From MADRE2 sp964397015 (lineage in GTDB: Bacteria > Desulfobacterota > Desulfobacteria > Desulfobacterales > Desulfobacteraceae): a stretch of DNA of 8,396 bases. The notes under the pieces are model-generated. The model saw only the letters and a program-made list of their open reading frames with translations, was not told where the DNA came from and searched no databases. The stretch lies in assembly GCA_964397015.1 (NCBI GenBank), contig CAYNHL010000148.1:1-8396 (forward strand). The letters run 5' to 3'. Below, one piece after another: positions 6,412 through 8,396 of this stretch. The first letter of the stretch is position 1. Each line of letters starts with the position of its first letter. The position numbers and the translations under genes are program-made.

Positions 6412-7698
6412 TCAGAAAATATTTTCTTTCATTATTGTCGCATCCCGGGCCGGCCCTACAGACACTATCTTTACACTGACACCGGTTATTTCTTCGATCC
6501 TGGAAATATAGTCCCTGGCATTTTTGGGAAGCTGGTCATAATTCAATATATGGGTTGTCGGTGTCTTCCATCCGGGCACGGTTTCATACACCGGTGTGCA
6601 TGATCTCAGAACATCGATACTGGCTGGGAATTCATCGATTACTTGTCCCTGGCAGGTGTAATGGGTACAGATCTTAATTTCTTCAAAATCATCCAGAACA
6701 TCCAGTTTGGTTATCGCCATGCCGGTCAGGCTGTTCAGGCGGACGGCATTTTTAAGGATTACCATGTCCAGCCATCCGCAACGGCGCTTGCGCCCGGTAG
6801 TGGCGCCGAATTCACCTCCCGTGACTTGAAGCTTCTCACCTGATTCATCGAAAAGCTCAGTTGGGAAAGGACCTTCGCCGACCCTTGTGGTGTATGCCTT
6901 GACAATTCCAATGATGTTGTCAAGACATACCGGGCCGACACCTGATCCGCAGGCGGCATTTCCTGAAACTGTCGAGGATGAAGTCACAAAGGGATATGTC
7001 CCGTGTTCGATATCGAGGTGCGTTCCCTGGGCCCCCTCGAACAACAGGTTTTTTCCCTGCCGGATGCTTTCATTGAGAATCACGGAAACATCACTGATAT
7101 ATGGTGCCAGGCGATCCTTCAAGCCCAGGAAATGGCTGATCACCTCATTGGCATCAACCGGATCGGAATTGAAATACCTGGTCAGGAAAAAATTTTTTTC
7201 ATCCAGTATTTCAGTGACCTTTTTTGTAAACAACTCCGAATCGAGCAGGTCGGAAAACCTGATACCACGCCTGGAGGCCCGGTCTTCATAACAGGGACCT
7301 ATTCCCCTGCCGGTGGTCCCGATCTTTCCTTCGCCCTGCCTGATCTCCCTGGCCATGTCGATATGCTTGTGGTAAGGCATGATCATATGGGCCCGATCGG
7401 AAATCTTGAGCATATCCGGAGCCACGTTGATACCATTTTCAATCAGGTAGTCCATTTCCTCGAGTAGCACGACCGGATCAACCACAACGCCGTTACCGAT
7501 AAAACAGGTTTTCTGCTGAATGATCCCGGATGGAATCAGGTGGCTGATAATCTCCTTGCCGTTTACAACCATGGTATGCCCTGCATTGTTTCCGCCCTGG
7601 AACCTTATCACGCAGTCGGCATGCTCACTCAATAGATCAACTATTTTCCCCTTGCCTTCATCCCCCCACTGGGTTCCGACAATTACTGTATTTGCCAC
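6412..7698 (-). CDS. purA: Adenylosuccinate synthase
   Basis: The enzyme joins IMP and aspartate with GTP hydrolysis, the first committed step from IMP to AMP, in the cytoplasm. The 428 residues match the family length (E. coli about 432). The phosphate-binding loop GDEGKGK lies at 12-18 with the catalytic Asp at 13, NAGH puts the catalytic His at 41, the IMP-binding GTTGRGIGP is at 127-135, and VGEGPFPTEL (273-282), GATTGRKRR (298-306) and TKLD (330-333) follow. The start is GTG at 7698-7696, preceded by GAGGAG (7710-7705, minus strand) with a 6-base spacing. An ATG start is not available nearby, and the GTG gives the usual MANTVIVGTQWGDEGKGK opening. The start lies within the last codons of tadA (16-base overlap), so the two are probably one transcript. 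Nothing in the protein looks unusual. Confidence 0.98.
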   Translation of the reverse strand: MANTVIVGTQWGDEGKGKIVDLLSEHADCVIRFQGGNNAGHTMVVNGKEIISHLIPSGIIQQKTCFIGNGVVVDPVVLLEEMDYLIENGINVAPDMLKISDRAHMIMPYHKHIDMAREIRQGEGKIGTTGRGIGPCYEDRASRRGIRFSDLLDSELFTKKVTEILDEKNFFLTRYFNSDPVDANEVISHFLGLKDRLAPYISDVSVILNESIRQGKNLLFEGAQGTHLDIEHGTYPFVTSSSTVSGNAACGSGVGPVCLDNIIGIVKAYTTRVGEGPFPTELFDESGEKLQVTGGEFGATTGRKRRCGWLDMVILKNAVRLNSLTGMAITKLDVLDDFEEIKICTHYTCQGQVIDEFPASIDVLRSCTPVYETVPGWKTPTTHILNYDQLPKNARDYISRIEEITGVSVKIVSVGPARDATIMKENIF

Positions 7699-8156
7699 GA
7701 GTTACTCCTCTTGTTTCTGAAAAATCCTTGAATCATTTGCCTGGCCTCCTGTTCCATCACACCGGACCTGATTTCAAGACGATGGTTTAACCTGCTGTCT
7801 GTGCTAAAATTGTACAAAGATCCGGCAGCCCCCCATTTAGGGTCACTGGCGCCAAAAACCAGCCGTTTGATCCGTGCATGAATTATGGCACCCATACACA
7901 TGATACACGGCTCGATGGTGACATACATCGATGTATTTACCTGCCGGTAATTCCGGGTTTTTTGGCAGGCCGCCCGCAATGCTTCAATTTCAGCATGACT
8001 GGTCGGGTCATTCATGGTTACCGGTCGGTTAAAGCCGGTGCCGATCACGTTACCGTCACAATCAACCACCACTGCACCTACCGGGACTTCGTCTGCCTTA
8101 AGGGCCCTGCCGGCTTCCAGAAGAGCGAGCTCCATATAGTACTGATCTTCATACAT
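7683..8156 (-). CDS. tadA: tRNA-specific adenosine-34 deaminase
   Basis: The enzyme deaminates adenosine 34 of tRNA-Arg(ACG) to inosine so that one tRNA reads CGU, CGC and CGA. The zinc/catalytic motif HAE (H54, E56) and the PCIMC motif (C84, C87) are intact, with the EVPVGAVVV opening strand upstream. The ATG at 8156 is chosen here (157 residues) because the protein then begins MYEDQYYMELAL, as other TadA proteins do. The motifs then also fall three residues from the E. coli numbering (H57, E59, C87, C90). A longer frame begins with TTG at 8195 (170 residues), but that TTG coincides with a good -35 hexamer and adds an unconserved, poorly led tail. ATG at 8177 and 8135 are further choices. 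None has a strong ribosome binding site. It overlaps purA by 16 bases and is probably co-transcribed with it. Confidence 0.93.
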   Translation of the reverse strand: MYEDQYYMELALLEAGRALKADEVPVGAVVVDCDGNVIGTGFNRPVTMNDPTSHAEIEALRAACQKTRNYRQVNTSMYVTIEPCIMCMGAIIHARIKRLVFGASDPKWGAAGSLYNFSTDSRLNHRLEIRSGVMEQEARQMIQGFFRNKRSNSWQIQ

Positions 8157-8166
8157 GTCAGGTTTA

Positions 8167-8195
8167 CTTATATGCATCTTTTTGATCGAGGTCAA
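8167..8195 (-). promoter_or_regulatory. Candidate sigma70 promoter for tadA-purA
   Basis: On the minus strand TTGACC (8195-8190) is followed by exactly 17 bases and then TATAAG (8172-8167), five of six matches in each hexamer. Transcription would start around 8160, only a few bases before the ATG at 8156, giving a leaderless or nearly leaderless mRNA or initiation at the ATG at 8135. A perfect TTGACA also occurs at 8216-8211, but no -10 hexamer lies at a suitable distance from it. Confidence 0.5.
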
Positions 8196-8275
8196 ACAAA
8201 TTCACCGTATTGTCAAATAAGCTTCTTTTCAGGAGCACAACAGGAAAGGCAACCGAAATTTTTACCAGGAAAATC

Positions 8276-8306
8276 TTGATATCTCTTAAAAACCCTGTTA
8301 TATAGT
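8276..8306 (+). promoter_or_regulatory. Candidate promoter for tRNA-Arg
   Basis: TTGATA (8276-8281) is followed after 17 bases by TATATA (8299-8304), or after 19 bases by TATAGT (8301-8306). A start near 8311-8314 would leave a leader of only a few bases before the mature tRNA 5' end at 8320. It is divergent from the tadA promoter candidate, about 100 bases away. Confidence 0.45.
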
Positions 8307-8319
8307 GTTTCCATGTTGC

Positions 8320-8396
8320 GCGCCCGTAGCTCAGTTGGATAGAGTATCTGGCTACGAACCAGAGGGTCGCCTGTTCGAATCGGGCCGGGCGCGCCA
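8320..8396 (+). tRNA. tRNA-Arg (anticodon ACG)
   Basis: A complete 77-base cloverleaf ends with an encoded CCA at the last base of the window. Acceptor stem GCGCCCG pairs fully with CGGGCGC, the D arm is GCTC/GAGT, the anticodon stem TCTGG/CCAGA closes the loop CTACGAA, and the T arm is GCCTG TTCGAAT CGGGC. Positions 34-36 (8354-8356) are ACG, giving arginine. A34 is the base that TadA converts to inosine, and the loop CTACGAA is, from memory, the same as in the E. coli tRNA-Arg that TadA recognises. tadA lies divergently just to the left. Confidence 0.96.

Noticed and set aside
6887..7467. Plus-strand open frames opposite purA
   Set aside because: They are the complement of well-conserved purA codons and have no independent support.
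8320..8396. tRNA-Arg as an integration attachment site
   Set aside because: The window ends with the tRNA's CCA, so nothing downstream can be seen, and no duplicate of its 3' end was found within the window.

Overview
The window looks like a bacterial chromosome segment, most plausibly from an anaerobic, completely oxidising member of the Desulfobacterota (Desulfobacterales-like). This is inferred from a ferredoxin-type 2-oxoacid oxidoreductase with an iron-sulfur flavoprotein partner, alongside ordinary bacterial purA, tadA and tRNA genes. No rRNA or other strong taxonomic marker is present, so the assignment is tentative.

Left edge (1-449): a visibly AT-rich stretch (12 G/C in the 60 bases 61-120, against 31 in 60 at 4501-4560). 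It holds the 3' tail of an unrecognised lysine-rich gene, a short decayed fragment that reads like the N-terminus of an IS91-type transposase on the minus strand, and an upstream region with an inverted repeat and a perfect palindrome. It looks like worn accessory DNA ending at the start of a metabolic operon.

450-5085 (+): three translationally coupled genes, each joined to the next by an ATGA overlap. They are an FAD/NAD(P)-binding GltD-like flavoprotein with extra ferredoxin clusters, a fused gamma-alpha 2-oxoacid:acceptor oxidoreductase subunit (KorA type), and the TPP-binding beta subunit (KorB type). Together they suggest oxidative decarboxylation of a 2-oxoacid, probably 2-oxoglutarate, to its CoA thioester, with electrons passing between Fe-S centres, FAD and NAD(P)(H). 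A membrane-anchored paraoxonase/arylesterase-family protein with all recognised catalytic and calcium ligands follows at 5149-6198.

6296-8396: tRNA-Pro(CGG), purA and tadA lie on the minus strand, with tadA overlapping purA by 16 bases. Divergent from tadA is tRNA-Arg(ACG), which ends with its CCA at the last base of the window. TadA is the enzyme that makes inosine 34 in tRNA-Arg(ACG), so the editing enzyme and its usual only tRNA substrate start from the same short intergenic region.

No CRISPR array, intact transposon, prophage or obviously new multi-gene system is visible. The items most worth a second look are the NAD(P)H-linked Kor module, the tadA/tRNA-Arg pairing with its start-site problem, the bacterial paraoxonase and the IS remnant.
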